Below are positions 25,155 to 34,706 of a stretch of 64,000 nucleotides of DNA, in pieces (positions within the stretch are counted from its first letter, which is position 1; each line of letters starts with the position of its first letter). The DNA lies in assembly GCF_000018685.1 (NCBI RefSeq), contig NC_010001.1, positions 1,380,001 to 1,444,000 on the forward strand. The letters are read 5' to 3'. The translations under genes and the position numbers were made by a program. The notes below the pieces were generated by a model. It searched no databases. It was given only the letters and a program-made list of their open reading frames with translations, and was not told the DNA's origin. The stretch is from Lachnoclostridium phytofermentans ISDg. GTDB taxonomy: Bacteria > Bacillota > Clostridia > Lachnospirales > Lachnospiraceae.

Positions 25155-25379
25155 CGGTGATGATAAAAGCTACGATTTTTGTATTTGTTCAGAGAGCTGA
25201 TGGTTGGTGTGAATCGGTCAAAGAAAAAATCTATCCACTTTTGGAGCCGGCAGTGAAAGCTGCAAGGTTAGTACCCTTTAGCGTACTTTATTGAGTGGCC
25301 GGTTTAACGGCAATTTGGGTGGCAACGCGGAATCCTTTCGTCCCATGTAATTAATGCATGAGGTGAAGGGCTTTTTTTA
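25155..25379 (+). promoter_or_regulatory. Serine T-box riboswitch with terminator
   Basis: Stem I contains AGAGAGCTGATGGTTGGTG and GTGTGAATC (AG-bulge and terminal-loop motifs). The specifier appears to be TCC (25234-25236), a Ser codon followed by the usual A. The T-box sequence GGGTGGCAACGCGG (25317-25330) would pair with the uncharged tRNA acceptor end. CCTTTCGTCCC...GGTGAAGGG with TTTTTTT forms the terminator. It precedes serS, so uncharged tRNA-Ser should raise expression. Confidence 0.93.
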
Positions 25380-25543
25380 TATCTTTTTTACCTCAGCAAG
25401 CAATGTGACAGTCAATATAAAGAGTAATTTCCAGTAGGAAATGGATGTTTATTTAGATGTATTAATATATGTAATAACTCATCTTAAAATATTAATGTCA
25501 CAGAATATATTAATTTTACTGTAACGTAAAAAGGAGGATACAC

Positions 25544-26821
25544 ATGTTAGATTTAAAATTTGTAAGAGAGAATCCAGAAGTTGTAAGACAAAATATTAAG
25601 AATAAGTTCCAGGACCACAAGCTTCCTCTAGTAGATGAAGTGATTGCACTAGACGTAGAGTCTAGAAATGCAAAAGGAGAAGCGGATAACTTAAGAGCGG
25701 ATCGTAATGCGATTTCTAAAAAAATCGGTGGCTTAATGGCTCAGGGAAAACGTGAAGAAGCTGAAGAGATGAAGCAGCTCGTTACTAAGGAGTCTGAGCG
25801 TTTAGCAGAGTTAGAAGAAAGAGAAAATGAGCTTCAAGAGAGAATCAAGACAATCATGATGACACTTCCAAACATCATTGACGCAAGTGTACCAATTGGT
25901 AAAGATGATAGCGAAAATGTAGAAATCAAGCGTTATGGTGAACCAGTGGTTCCTGATTTCGAAATTCCATATCATGCAGAAATCATGGAAAAATTCAATG
26001 GCTTAGACCTTGATAGTGCAAGAAAGGTAGCAGGAAATGGCTTCTATTATTTGATGGGAGATATCGCTAGACTTCATTCAGCAGTAATTTCTTATGCAAG
26101 AGACTTCATGATTGATCGTGGATTTACTTACTGCATTCCACCATTTATGATTCGTAGCGACGTTGTTACTGGCGTTATGAGTTTTGCTGAGATGGATGCC
26201 ATGATGTATAAGATTGAAGGGGAAGACCTTTACTTAATCGGAACAAGTGAGCATTCCATGATTGGTAAATTTATAGATACTATTTTACCAGAGGAGACTC
26301 TTCCACAAACTTTAACAAGTTATTCTCCATGTTTCCGTAAAGAAAAAGGTGCTCATGGTATTGAGGAAAGAGGAGTTTATCGTATCCATCAGTTTGAGAA
26401 GCAGGAAATGATCGTAGTATGTAATCCAGAAGATAGTATGATGTGGTTCGAGAAACTATGGGAAAATACTGTTGATTTATTCCGTTCCTTAGATATTCCT
26501 GTTCGTACCCTTGAGTGCTGTTCTGGTGACCTTGCAGACCTTAAGGTGAAGTCTATTGACGTTGAAGCTTGGTCTCCAAGACAGAAGAAGTACTTCGAAG
26601 TAGGTAGCTGCTCTAATCTTGGTGATGCTCAGGCTCGTCGTTTAAAGATTCGTGTGGTAGGAGAAAATGGTAAATACTTTGCTCATACCCTTAACAACAC
26701 TGTAGTTGCTCCTCCTAGAATGTTAATTGCATTCTTAGAAAACAATTTAAATGAAGATGGAAGCATTAACATTCCAAAAGCTTTACAACCATACATGGGT
26801 GGAAAGACTGTAATTAAGTAA
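25544..26821 (+). CDS. serS: Seryl-tRNA synthetase
   Basis: 425 residues, the full family length. An N-terminal coiled-coil arm (about 30-100) contacts tRNA-Ser. The class II catalytic domain has motif 2 (CFRKEKGAHGIEERGVYRIH, about 268) and motif 3 (NNTVVAPPRMLIAFLENN, near 385). AAAGGAGG precedes the ATG. Expression is controlled by the upstream T-box. Confidence 0.97.
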   Translation: MLDLKFVRENPEVVRQNIKNKFQDHKLPLVDEVIALDVESRNAKGEADNLRADRNAISKKIGGLMAQGKREEAEEMKQLVTKESERLAELEERENELQERIKTIMMTLPNIIDASVPIGKDDSENVEIKRYGEPVVPDFEIPYHAEIMEKFNGLDLDSARKVAGNGFYYLMGDIARLHSAVISYARDFMIDRGFTYCIPPFMIRSDVVTGVMSFAEMDAMMYKIEGEDLYLIGTSEHSMIGKFIDTILPEETLPQTLTSYSPCFRKEKGAHGIEERGVYRIHQFEKQEMIVVCNPEDSMMWFEKLWENTVDLFRSLDIPVRTLECCSGDLADLKVKSIDVEAWSPRQKKYFEVGSCSNLGDAQARRLKIRVVGENGKYFAHTLNNTVVAPPRMLIAFLENNLNEDGSINIPKALQPYMGGKTVIK

Positions 26822-26848
26822 GATACATTAAATATATAGAAATAAAAT

Positions 26849-26890
26849 ATGCCAAGGAAAATTAGTTTTCTAGTTTACCTTGGCATATTT
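26849..26890 (+). terminator. Terminator after serS
   Basis: ATGCCAAGG (26849-26857) pairs with CCTTGGCAT (26878-26886), followed by a short T-rich tail. Confidence 0.75.
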
Positions 26891-26909
26891 GTCTTATAAA
26901 CTGATTAAG

Positions 26910-26985
26910 TATAGAAATATTAAAGTATTGAAATATTAAAGTATTAAAGTATTGAAATATTAAAGTCTTGTTATGTATTGAAATT
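26910..26985. repeat. AT-rich tandem repeats after serS
   Basis: Units of ATTAAAGTATTGAAAT (about 9/18-bp period) are repeated several times. They look like slippage-generated sequence; no gene is present. Confidence 0.6.
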
Positions 26986-27093
26986 ATAATATGCTTGTGT
27001 TTAAATTGATTTAGTAAGTAAAATAGTAGAAAGTTTGATAAAATCTATATTACTACATATCGAGATAATCAGTGATTGTTATAGGAGTATAAG

Positions 27094-28464
27094 ATGCAAA
27101 AGAGAACAAAAGACACAAAGAAAAATCAAGACCATGTCATGAAGATGCTTCTAATGGTTGCAATACCAATTGCCATACAAAATTTAATTAATGTTGGAGT
27201 AAGTACCGCAGATACTTTGATGATTGGAAATATTAGTGAGGTACAATTATCGGGAGTCTCACAGGCTAATTTAGTTTATTTTATTTTTACAACAGTATTG
27301 TTTGGACTAGCTTCCGGTTCCGTAGTTTTGAATGCACAATACTTTGGTAAGAAGGAAATGGAGCCAATAAGAACTATATTAGGATTTATGATTCGTGTCG
27401 GTGTTATTATGGGAGCTCTTATGGGACTGGTCGTACTTGCTTTCCCAAATCAAGCAATGTCTATTTTTACAAATGAGCCTGAAGTTATCATGTATGGTTC
27501 AAAATATCTTCGAATTATTGGATTTTCCTATCTATTCTCTGGTTTTACTGGTGTATATCTAATGGGGCTTCGTAGTATTCAGAATGTAAACGTTTCGATG
27601 TATATCTATGGAATCTCACTATGCACCAATGTGGTACTAAATTATATCTTTATCTATGGAAAATTAGGTTTTCCGCGAATGGAGATAGAGGGAGCTGCCA
27701 TTGCTACTTTAATTTGTAGAATTCTTGAGAGTATTTTAGTTGTTATTTATATGTATAAGGGTGAGAAGGTACTTAAGATGAGACTTTCTTATATTTTTAA
27801 GAGATCTAAACAGTATTTTCGCTCTTTGGCTCGTTATAGTGCGCCAGTGCTTATGAGTGAGGTTAACTGGGGGCTTGGGATTGCTGTTCAGTCTGCAATC
27901 ATTGGGCGTATGGGTGTTAGTTTTCTTACAGCCGCCAGCTTCATTAATGTAGTACAACAGTTAGCCGGAATCATTCTGATTGGTATTGGTGTGGGTTCGA
28001 GCATTATAATAGGGAATTTGATTGGTGAGGGAAAAGAGCATGAGGCGAGAATGCTAGCCAATAAGTTAATACGTATCAGTATGATACTCGGAGGAATTGT
28101 TGCTTTTGCAGTAATCTTACTACGTCCAATCGCTCCTAACTTTATTGAGGCGTCTAAGGAAACAGCGGATTTAATTCGTCAGATGCTATTTGTTTCGGCT
28201 TACCTCTTATTCTTCCAAGCCTTATCTGTATTAACTATGGCCGGAATATTACGTGGTGCAGGGGATACCCTTTACTGTGCAACCTTTGATGTTTTGACCT
28301 TATGGGTACTAAAACTTGGAGGAGGTTTGCTTGCAACCATAGTACTTCATCTTCCACCTGTATGGGTTTACTTTATCTTAAGTAGCGATGAGTGTGTTAA
28401 AGCGCTATTTACGGTACCGCGGGTCTTAAAGGGACGTTGGATTCATGATACAACACTGCATTAA
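27094..28464 (+). CDS. MATE family multidrug efflux protein
   Basis: 456 residues with about 12 predicted membrane helices in two homologous halves. It has the start typical of MATE/NorM-DinF proteins (MLLMVAIPIAIQNLINVG; STADTLMIGNI) and conserved MGLRSIQN and AGILRGAGDT segments. It exports drugs or metabolites by cation antiport. AGGAG precedes the ATG. It stands alone between serS and the dehydrogenase, and the substrate is unknown. Confidence 0.92.
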   Translation: MQKRTKDTKKNQDHVMKMLLMVAIPIAIQNLINVGVSTADTLMIGNISEVQLSGVSQANLVYFIFTTVLFGLASGSVVLNAQYFGKKEMEPIRTILGFMIRVGVIMGALMGLVVLAFPNQAMSIFTNEPEVIMYGSKYLRIIGFSYLFSGFTGVYLMGLRSIQNVNVSMYIYGISLCTNVVLNYIFIYGKLGFPRMEIEGAAIATLICRILESILVVIYMYKGEKVLKMRLSYIFKRSKQYFRSLARYSAPVLMSEVNWGLGIAVQSAIIGRMGVSFLTAASFINVVQQLAGIILIGIGVGSSIIIGNLIGEGKEHEARMLANKLIRISMILGGIVAFAVILLRPIAPNFIEASKETADLIRQMLFVSAYLLFFQALSVLTMAGILRGAGDTLYCATFDVLTLWVLKLGGGLLATIVLHLPPVWVYFILSSDECVKALFTVPRVLKGRWIHDTTLH

Positions 28465-28608
28465 GATTTCATATGTCCAGATATTTTTGCACAGTAGCAT
28501 AATTACTAGAGCTTATTCCTATAATATTCATAGGTTTTGATGGTCCATTTTACGTTACGATAGCATATATTACATCAAAACCAATTCTATATAAGATGAG
28601 GTTATAGT

Positions 28609-29586
28609 ATGGCGATTACAATAAACCGAAGTAAAGTTATTGTTGTGGGTGCAGGTTTAGTTGGTACTTCAACGGCGTTTAGTCTAATTACGCAAAGTGT
28701 TTGTGATGAGGTTATGTTGATAGATATCAATCGTGCTAAGGCGCATGGGGAAGTAATGGATTTGTGTCATAGTATCGAGTATTTAAATCGAAATGTTTTG
28801 GTAACGGAAGGAGATTATACAGACTGTAAGGACGCTGATATTGTTGTAATAACTGCAGGGCCTCCGCCAAAACCAGGACAGTCGCGGCTTGATACTCTTG
28901 GGTTATCCGCAGATATTGTGAGCACGATTGTGGAACCTGTCATGAAGAGTGGGTTCAATGGAATATTCTTAGTCGTGACGAATCCGGTGGATTCGATTGC
29001 TCAATATGTTTATCAATTATCGGGGCTTCCAAAGCAACAAGTTCTTGGAACTGGAACAGCGATTGACTCTGCAAGATTAAAACACTTTATTGGAGATATT
29101 TTACATGTAGATCCTAGAAGCATACAGGCTTATACGATGGGAGAGCATGGAGATTCTCAAATGTGTCCTTGGTCGCTTGTTACGGTTGGCGGTAAAAATA
29201 TTATGGACATCGTACGGGATAACAAAGAGTATTCCGATATTGACTTTAATGAAATCTTATATAAGGTTACCAGGGTAGGTTTTGATATTTTATCAGTGAA
29301 GGGTACTACTTGTTATGGAATAGCGTCAGCAGCTGTGGGGATTATAAAAGCAATTCTTTATGATGAGAATTCCATCCTTCCGGTCTCTACCTTATTGGAG
29401 GGGGAATATGGTGAGTTTGATGTATATGCAGGGGTACCATGCATTCTAAATCGTTTCGGCGTGAAGGATGTAGTGGAAGTAAATATGACAGAAGTAGAGT
29501 TAAATCAATTCCGAGCCTCTGTTCACGTTGTGAGGGAAGCTATTGAAAACTTAAAAGACAGAGATAAAAAGGCATTATTTTTATAA
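28609..29586 (+). CDS. L-lactate/2-hydroxyacid dehydrogenase family protein
   Basis: 325 residues. It has the NAD-binding GAGLVGTSTAF (about 14-24), the acidic residue in LIDINR, the catalytic His in MGEHGDS (about 180) and substrate Arg residues in SRLDTL and DSARLKH. At the residue that separates lactate from malate dehydrogenases (Gln in LDH, Arg in MDH, GxxQKPG) this protein has Pro (AGPPPKPG), so the substrate may be a larger 2-oxo acid. GATGAGGT precedes the ATG. Monocistronic with a terminator behind. Confidence 0.85.
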   Translation: MAITINRSKVIVVGAGLVGTSTAFSLITQSVCDEVMLIDINRAKAHGEVMDLCHSIEYLNRNVLVTEGDYTDCKDADIVVITAGPPPKPGQSRLDTLGLSADIVSTIVEPVMKSGFNGIFLVVTNPVDSIAQYVYQLSGLPKQQVLGTGTAIDSARLKHFIGDILHVDPRSIQAYTMGEHGDSQMCPWSLVTVGGKNIMDIVRDNKEYSDIDFNEILYKVTRVGFDILSVKGTTCYGIASAAVGIIKAILYDENSILPVSTLLEGEYGEFDVYAGVPCILNRFGVKDVVEVNMTEVELNQFRASVHVVREAIENLKDRDKKALFL

Positions 29587-29653
29587 AAGTAATAGGAAAT
29601 AATACTCGAATTATTCTGCAATCTGTTCTAAAAAATAAAATTAAGAAATTACT

Positions 29654-29692
29654 ATAGCAAGCCAGGTTAAAATTACTAGCTTGCTATTTTTG
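29654..29692 (+). terminator. Terminator after the dehydrogenase gene
   Basis: ATAGCAAGC (29654-29662) pairs with GCTTGCTAT (29679-29687), followed by TTTTTG. Confidence 0.8.
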
Positions 29693-29753
29693 TGCATTTA
29701 GTACAGTTTTGATTATTAAAGAATAAATTTAATAACTATTTTGCAATAAGTTA

Positions 29754-29782
29754 TTGACTATTTCACAAGTTAGTGTTACTAT
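29754..29782 (+). promoter_or_regulatory. Promoter of the amino-sugar ABC/murQ operon
   Basis: TTGACT (29754-29759), a 17-bp spacer and TACTAT (29777-29782). It implies an unusually long leader (~400 nt) before the binding-protein gene. Confidence 0.5.
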
Positions 29783-30193
29783 ACAAGTATGAAATAAAGA
29801 TACATAAAAAAATAAATAATATGAAACATAAATTCATGACATGCGGAATAGAATGAAAGAATATTATGTCGGTTCCTAATACTAAATGGATATAACAATC
29901 TATTGAAACACTTATGGGGTGTAAGTGTGGAGAGAATTTCTAAAGCGCCAAAAGACTCTACATATGAAATTCTAAAGCTTCACACGGGAATAATCTAATT
30001 TATGTATCTTATTATCATAATTCAGGAAGGTAGTGTGAAAATATAAAAATTAGTTTTCCTGTTTCATTCAGGCAGTAGCATTTCTTAAACAAATTTGCTA
30101 TGCATTGGGTGTTATCTGAAAAACAAAAAGCAATTTTCTCACAACTTATTTCTGAACAACAATGGTATTAAAAATTTGGAGGAGGATTTTACT
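29783..30193 (+). promoter_or_regulatory. Long structured 5' leader, class unknown
   Basis: No ORF of note. A conserved-looking fold lies at about 29898-29982: CACTTAT/GTAAGTG, then GTGTG...CACAC enclosing AGAATTTC paired exactly with GAAATTCT across an interior loop containing AAAGCGCCAAAAGACTC. It does not match the riboswitch classes I can recall, including glmS, glycine, purine or TPP. It could be an uncharacterised regulatory RNA for amino-sugar uptake. Confidence 0.4.
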
Positions 30194-31819
30194 ATGAAAA
30201 AAACGGTAACATTACTGTTGGTTCTGACCATGGTGGTAAGCTTATTTGCAGCATGTGGTAAGAAAAATGGATCAAGCGAAACCGGCACAAAAGATCCTGT
30301 GGCAACAAGCGGTGCAAAAGAACCTGACAAACAAGATCCAGGCAATAAAGAGCCTGAAAAACAAGACCCTGTTAAAATCAAGATTTATTACTCTGATAAT
30401 GCAACCTTACCATTTAAAGAAGATTGGTTAGTTATAAAGGAAGCTGAGAAGAGATTTAATGTTGATTTCGATTTCGAAGTAATTCCAATTGCAGATTATC
30501 AAACAAAAGTTTCTTTAACATTAAATACAGGAAATAACGCTCCAGATGTCATCCTTTATCAGTCAACGCAGGGAGAGAATGCATCTCTTGCTCTAAATGG
30601 TGCTCTAGTACCAATCAGTGACTATGCTGAATATACACCTAACTTTAATGCACGTGTAGAAGAGTTTGGTCTAACTGGTGCTATAAACAGATTAAACCTC
30701 GCAGACGGAAAACGTTATTATATGCCTGGCTTATTTGACGTTCCTTTCTATGATGGTGGACTTATTTTAAGAGAGGATTTCTTAGAGGCAGAAGGATTAG
30801 CTGTACCTAAGACATTTGATGATTTATATAATATCTTAAAGGCATACAAAGCAAAGAATCCTGATTCTTATCCTTTAACTATCTTAGCTGGTCCTCGTGT
30901 ATTATACCGTATGACAATGCCATCCTTTGGTGTTAGTTTAGGTAAGAACGGAGCTGGCGGAACGAATACCTTAAGTTGGGATTATGAAAAGGGCGAATAT
31001 TTTGAAGGTGCTATCAGTGATGGTTATAAACAATATATTAGCTACCTTGCAAAACTTTACAATGAAGGATTACTTGATCCTGAAATGGCAGACCCAATCG
31101 ATGGCGATAAATGGTCTCAAAAGATGGCAAGCGGAAAATCTATGGCTACCTATGCATACTATGACCAGATTGGTGGTGTAAGTGCTTCTACTGAAATCGA
31201 AGGCTTTAAATTACAGATGTACCCATCATTAGAGGGACCTGCTGGTGCTCATCATCAGCAAAAGAACCGTACTGGTTCCGGTATTATGTTCCCAGCAGCT
31301 ACTGCACAAAGAAAAGACTTTGAAAGAGTTGTGAGAACAATTGATGAAGTATTCTTCTCCGAAGAAGGTGCTAAATTATGGTGCTTAGGAGTAGAAGGCG
31401 TAACATATACAGAAGAAAACGGAGTAATCAAATATTCTGATGAGTTAGTAAATTCAGCAGAAGGTGTTTATAAAACACTTCAAGTAAAATACGGCTGTGG
31501 TTCTGACGTTACCCAATTAGTATGGGTTAACGAACGTGAAATGACAAAATATGATGAGAATTATGCACGTATCAATAAAGAAGTTGCTGCTATGGGAGAT
31601 GTTATTCAACAGATACCTCCAACACCATTATTTGATGATATGAAAGCAGAAGATGCGGGCGTTTTGCAAACTCCATTATTTGATACCTTCAGTGTATGGG
31701 CAGACGCATTTATAACTGGTAAGAAGAGTGTAGATAATGATTGGGATGCTTATGTAAATGAGATGAAAACATTAAAAATTGACGAATTCTGTAAGATTTA
31801 TAATGATAATCTTAACTAA
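30194..31819 (+). CDS. ABC transporter solute-binding lipoprotein
   Basis: 541 residues from ATG 30194 (GGAGGAGG upstream); an in-frame start at 30095 lacks a ribosome site and a signal. A lipoprotein signal peptide ends at LFAAC (Cys near 21), followed by a Lys/Pro/Asp-rich linker and a large extracellular binding domain of the LplA/YtcQ type. It precedes two permeases of matching type but no ATPase, as is usual where a shared MsmX-like ATPase is used. Position with murQ suggests muropeptide-derived sugars as ligand. Confidence 0.88.
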   Translation: MKKTVTLLLVLTMVVSLFAACGKKNGSSETGTKDPVATSGAKEPDKQDPGNKEPEKQDPVKIKIYYSDNATLPFKEDWLVIKEAEKRFNVDFDFEVIPIADYQTKVSLTLNTGNNAPDVILYQSTQGENASLALNGALVPISDYAEYTPNFNARVEEFGLTGAINRLNLADGKRYYMPGLFDVPFYDGGLILREDFLEAEGLAVPKTFDDLYNILKAYKAKNPDSYPLTILAGPRVLYRMTMPSFGVSLGKNGAGGTNTLSWDYEKGEYFEGAISDGYKQYISYLAKLYNEGLLDPEMADPIDGDKWSQKMASGKSMATYAYYDQIGGVSASTEIEGFKLQMYPSLEGPAGAHHQQKNRTGSGIMFPAATAQRKDFERVVRTIDEVFFSEEGAKLWCLGVEGVTYTEENGVIKYSDELVNSAEGVYKTLQVKYGCGSDVTQLVWVNEREMTKYDENYARINKEVAAMGDVIQQIPPTPLFDDMKAEDAGVLQTPLFDTFSVWADAFITGKKSVDNDWDAYVNEMKTLKIDEFCKIYNDNLN

Positions 31820-31834
31820 GCTTTCATAATACTG

Positions 31835-31870
31835 AGGCTACCCTTTGAACATAAGGGTAGCCTTTTATAA
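31835..31870 (+). terminator. Intra-operon hairpin (partial terminator)
   Basis: AGGCTACCCTT (31835-31845) pairs with AAGGGTAGCCT (31853-31863), then TTTATAAAA. It lies between the binding-protein and permease genes and probably stabilises or limits transcription so the binding protein is made in excess. Confidence 0.7.
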
Positions 31871-31889
31871 AAAGTATGGGAGGTTTAAT

Positions 31890-32846
31890 ATGTCCTTAGA
31901 AAAAAAGAAAAGCGAGCAAGTGCAAGTACCTAAGCTAAAAAGCAGTAAACAAAGACATTTACGTCGTTACTGGCAGCTTTATGCGATGATGGTATTGCCA
32001 ATCGCATATTTTATTGTATTTAAGTATGTACCGATGTTCGGTAATGTTCTGGCATTCCGTCGTTATCGTCCTGGTATGGGCCCTTATGGGGTTAGTTGGG
32101 TTGGATTTAAATATTTCAATCAATTTATGAAGGATCCATCCTTTTGGAGAGCCTTTCGTAACACATTTACAATATCGTTTATGAACCTGATTATTAATTT
32201 TCCAATTCCTATTGTTTTTGCTATTCTTTTAAATGAAGTGAGAGCTGTAAGATTTAAGAAAGTTGTACAAACCGTTTCCTATATGCCTAGATTCATATCA
32301 ACAGTTGTTGTTTTTGCAATCTTAGGAGAATTACTTTCTCCTAGTTCCGGACTATTAAACCAGTTTTTACATAATGTGTTCGGAATGGAACCAATTTATT
32401 TTATGAATGAACCACAGTATTTTAGATGGCTTTATGTACTTACTGATTCTTGGCAATTTACTGGTTGGACTGCAATTATTTACTTAGCAGCGATTACTGG
32501 AATCAGCGCTGACTTGTTTGAAGCGGCTCAGATTGATGGAGCAAACCGTATAAAGCAGATTATACATGTAACGATACCTTCCATCTTACCTACCATCATG
32601 GTAATGCTTATCTTAAATGTTGGACGTATGCTAAGTCTTGGGTTTGAAAAGGTGTTATTAATGTATACTCCTTCGAATTCTAGTCTCAGTGATATCATTG
32701 ATACCTTAGTATATCGTACAGGTCTTTACAATCAGAATTATTCCTATGCGACAGCGATAGGATTGTTTAGTGGAATTATTGGAGTTGTTTTAGTTTCTTC
32801 CTCCAATACCTTAAGTAAAAAGTTTACCGGAGATGGAATCTATTAG
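31890..32846 (+). CDS. Sugar ABC transporter permease, LplB type
   Basis: 318 residues from ATG 31890 (GGGAGG upstream). A basic N-terminal tail leads into six hydrophobic helices, with the family start YWQLYAMMVLPIAYFIVFKY and the EAA loop DLFEAAQIDGANR (about 212-224). It is the first of two membrane subunits of the importer. The next gene's ribosome site overlaps its stop. Confidence 0.9.
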   Translation: MSLEKKKSEQVQVPKLKSSKQRHLRRYWQLYAMMVLPIAYFIVFKYVPMFGNVLAFRRYRPGMGPYGVSWVGFKYFNQFMKDPSFWRAFRNTFTISFMNLIINFPIPIVFAILLNEVRAVRFKKVVQTVSYMPRFISTVVVFAILGELLSPSSGLLNQFLHNVFGMEPIYFMNEPQYFRWLYVLTDSWQFTGWTAIIYLAAITGISADLFEAAQIDGANRIKQIIHVTIPSILPTIMVMLILNVGRMLSLGFEKVLLMYTPSNSSLSDIIDTLVYRTGLYNQNYSYATAIGLFSGIIGVVLVSSSNTLSKKFTGDGIY

Positions 32847-32856
32847 GAGGTGCCTT

Positions 32857-33726
32857 GTGAAAAAATATCGTACAAAAGGCAATATCATATTCGACGCAAT
32901 TATATACATCATCATGATTTTTGTGCTCTTGGTATGCTTAGTGCCATTTATCTATATGCTTGCGGTATCACTTTCTGATCCAAAGGCAATCGTTAACAAT
33001 AAAGTTTCCCTTATCCCTATCGGGATTAATTTTGAAGCCTATAAGCAAATATTTAGATATCCAAATTTCTTTAGGGCTTATGGAAATACAATCTTTTACA
33101 CAGGGGTTGGAACTTTAATATCCCTGATTATGACTACACTATTTGCATACCCGTTATCAAAACCAAATCTATGGGGTCAAAAAATAGCAATGAAAATCGT
33201 TGTATTCTCCATGTTTTTCTCTGGTGGATTGATTCCGAATTATTTACTTATATCTAATTTAGGGTTAACAGGAACAAGATTTGCAATGTTACTACCATTC
33301 GCTATCAGCCAATTTAATTTAATCATATTAATCAATTTCTTTAAATCACTTCCGTCAGAAATCGAAGAAGCTGCACTAATTGATGGTTTGAGTTATTTTG
33401 GGGTATTAAGAAAAATCATTGTTCCGCTTTCAAAAGCAGCATTGGCTACGGTTGGCCTGTATACCGCAGTATTTTTCTGGAATGACTGGTTTAATGGTTT
33501 AATTTACTTAGATACAAAACAGTACCCAGTTATGCTATTTTTAAGAAACATTGTAAATGGTACTACAATGGTGGGAGACGCTGCTGGTTCTGCGGATAAA
33601 GCAACGATTGCAATATCCATTAAGTCAGCAGTAATTATAACCTCCACATTACCAATTATTATTTTATATCCATTTTTACAGAAGTATTTTGTGAAAGGAC
33701 TTACTGTTGGTTCCGTTAAGGGCTGA
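32857..33726 (+). CDS. Sugar ABC transporter permease, YtcP type (GTG start)
   Basis: 289 residues. The GTG at 32857 is preceded by TAGGAGGTG, so it is preferred to the ATG at 32833 inside the previous gene. Six membrane helices, the EAA loop EIEEAALIDGLSYF (about 168-181) and the C-terminal FVKGLTVGSVKG motif are typical of the YtcP/LplC subunit. It forms the channel with the upstream permease. Confidence 0.9.
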   Translation: MKKYRTKGNIIFDAIIYIIMIFVLLVCLVPFIYMLAVSLSDPKAIVNNKVSLIPIGINFEAYKQIFRYPNFFRAYGNTIFYTGVGTLISLIMTTLFAYPLSKPNLWGQKIAMKIVVFSMFFSGGLIPNYLLISNLGLTGTRFAMLLPFAISQFNLIILINFFKSLPSEIEEAALIDGLSYFGVLRKIIVPLSKAALATVGLYTAVFFWNDWFNGLIYLDTKQYPVMLFLRNIVNGTTMVGDAAGSADKATIAISIKSAVIITSTLPIIILYPFLQKYFVKGLTVGSVKG

Positions 33727-33747
33727 TAAAATAGAGGGGTAAAGACT

Positions 33748-34641
33748 ATGGTTGAATTAAATATTTTAGATACCGAGCAAAAAAATGAACGTACAAAAAA
33801 TATCGACATTCTTTCTACATTGGAAGTCCTAAAACTAATGAACGATGAAGATAAAAAAGTAGCATATGCAGTGGAAAAAGAGTTAGAAAATATCCAAAAA
33901 GCAGTCGACATAACTTATGAAAAGATGGCAGCAGGAGGACGATTGATTTACTCTGGTTGTGGAACTTCTGGTCGACTTGGAATCCTTGATGCAGTGGAAT
34001 GTCCTCCTACCTTTGGAACTGATCCAGAATTAGTTCAGGCTTTAATTGCCGGTGGAGTAATGGCATTTGTGAAAGCGGTAGAAGGTGCGGAAGACAATCA
34101 AGAATTAGGCGCAGAGGATTTAAAAGCAATTGGATTTTCAGAGAAAGATATTTTGGTAGGTATAGCTGCAAGTGGAAGAACTCCTTATGTGATTGGAGCT
34201 GTATCCTATGCAAAAAGTATCGGTGCAAAGACCATAAGTGTAACTTGCAGTACAAACTCACCACTAACCTCGATTACGGATGTTGCAATCACTCTTCAGA
34301 CTGGTCCTGAAGTAATCACTGGTTCTACCAGATTAAAGAGCGGCACAGCACAAAAAATGGTACTAAATATGCTTAGTACCTCAGTAATGATTAAGCTTGG
34401 AAAAGTTTATGGAAACTTAATGGTAGACTTAAAAGCTACGAATGAGAAATTAGTAGAACGAGCAGTAATGATAGTTAGGACTATTACGGAGGCAGATGAT
34501 CTTACTGCTAGACAAACATTAGAAGCTTGTGATTATTCTGCTAAAACTGCAATTGTAATGCTAAAATGCAATTTAACTGCAGCTAAAGCAGAAGAAGCAA
34601 TCAACAAAGCAAACGGACATATATCAAGTATAATATCTTAA
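33748..34641 (+). CDS. murQ: N-acetylmuramic acid 6-phosphate etherase
   Basis: 297 residues. It cleaves the lactyl ether of MurNAc-6-P to give GlcNAc-6-P and D-lactate. The SIS-domain pattern is clear: YSGCGTSGRLGILDAVECPP with the catalytic Glu (about 70-89), VEGAEDNQELG, GIAASGRTPYVIGA and GSTRLKSGTAQKMVLN. It is 21 bp after the permease gene with GAGGGG upstream, so it is the last gene of the importer operon. It links uptake to MurNAc catabolism. Confidence 0.95.
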   Translation: MVELNILDTEQKNERTKNIDILSTLEVLKLMNDEDKKVAYAVEKELENIQKAVDITYEKMAAGGRLIYSGCGTSGRLGILDAVECPPTFGTDPELVQALIAGGVMAFVKAVEGAEDNQELGAEDLKAIGFSEKDILVGIAASGRTPYVIGAVSYAKSIGAKTISVTCSTNSPLTSITDVAITLQTGPEVITGSTRLKSGTAQKMVLNMLSTSVMIKLGKVYGNLMVDLKATNEKLVERAVMIVRTITEADDLTARQTLEACDYSAKTAIVMLKCNLTAAKAEEAINKANGHISSIIS

Positions 34642-34706
34642 CCTGTGGTATAGATATACAATCAGAATTAATTCTGCTTAGACATTGTGATAATTATATT
34701 TTTACA

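Noticed and set aside
30246..30431. Alternative-frame ORF inside the solute-binding protein gene
   Set aside because: Lies wholly within a well supported lipoprotein gene and its linker repeats.
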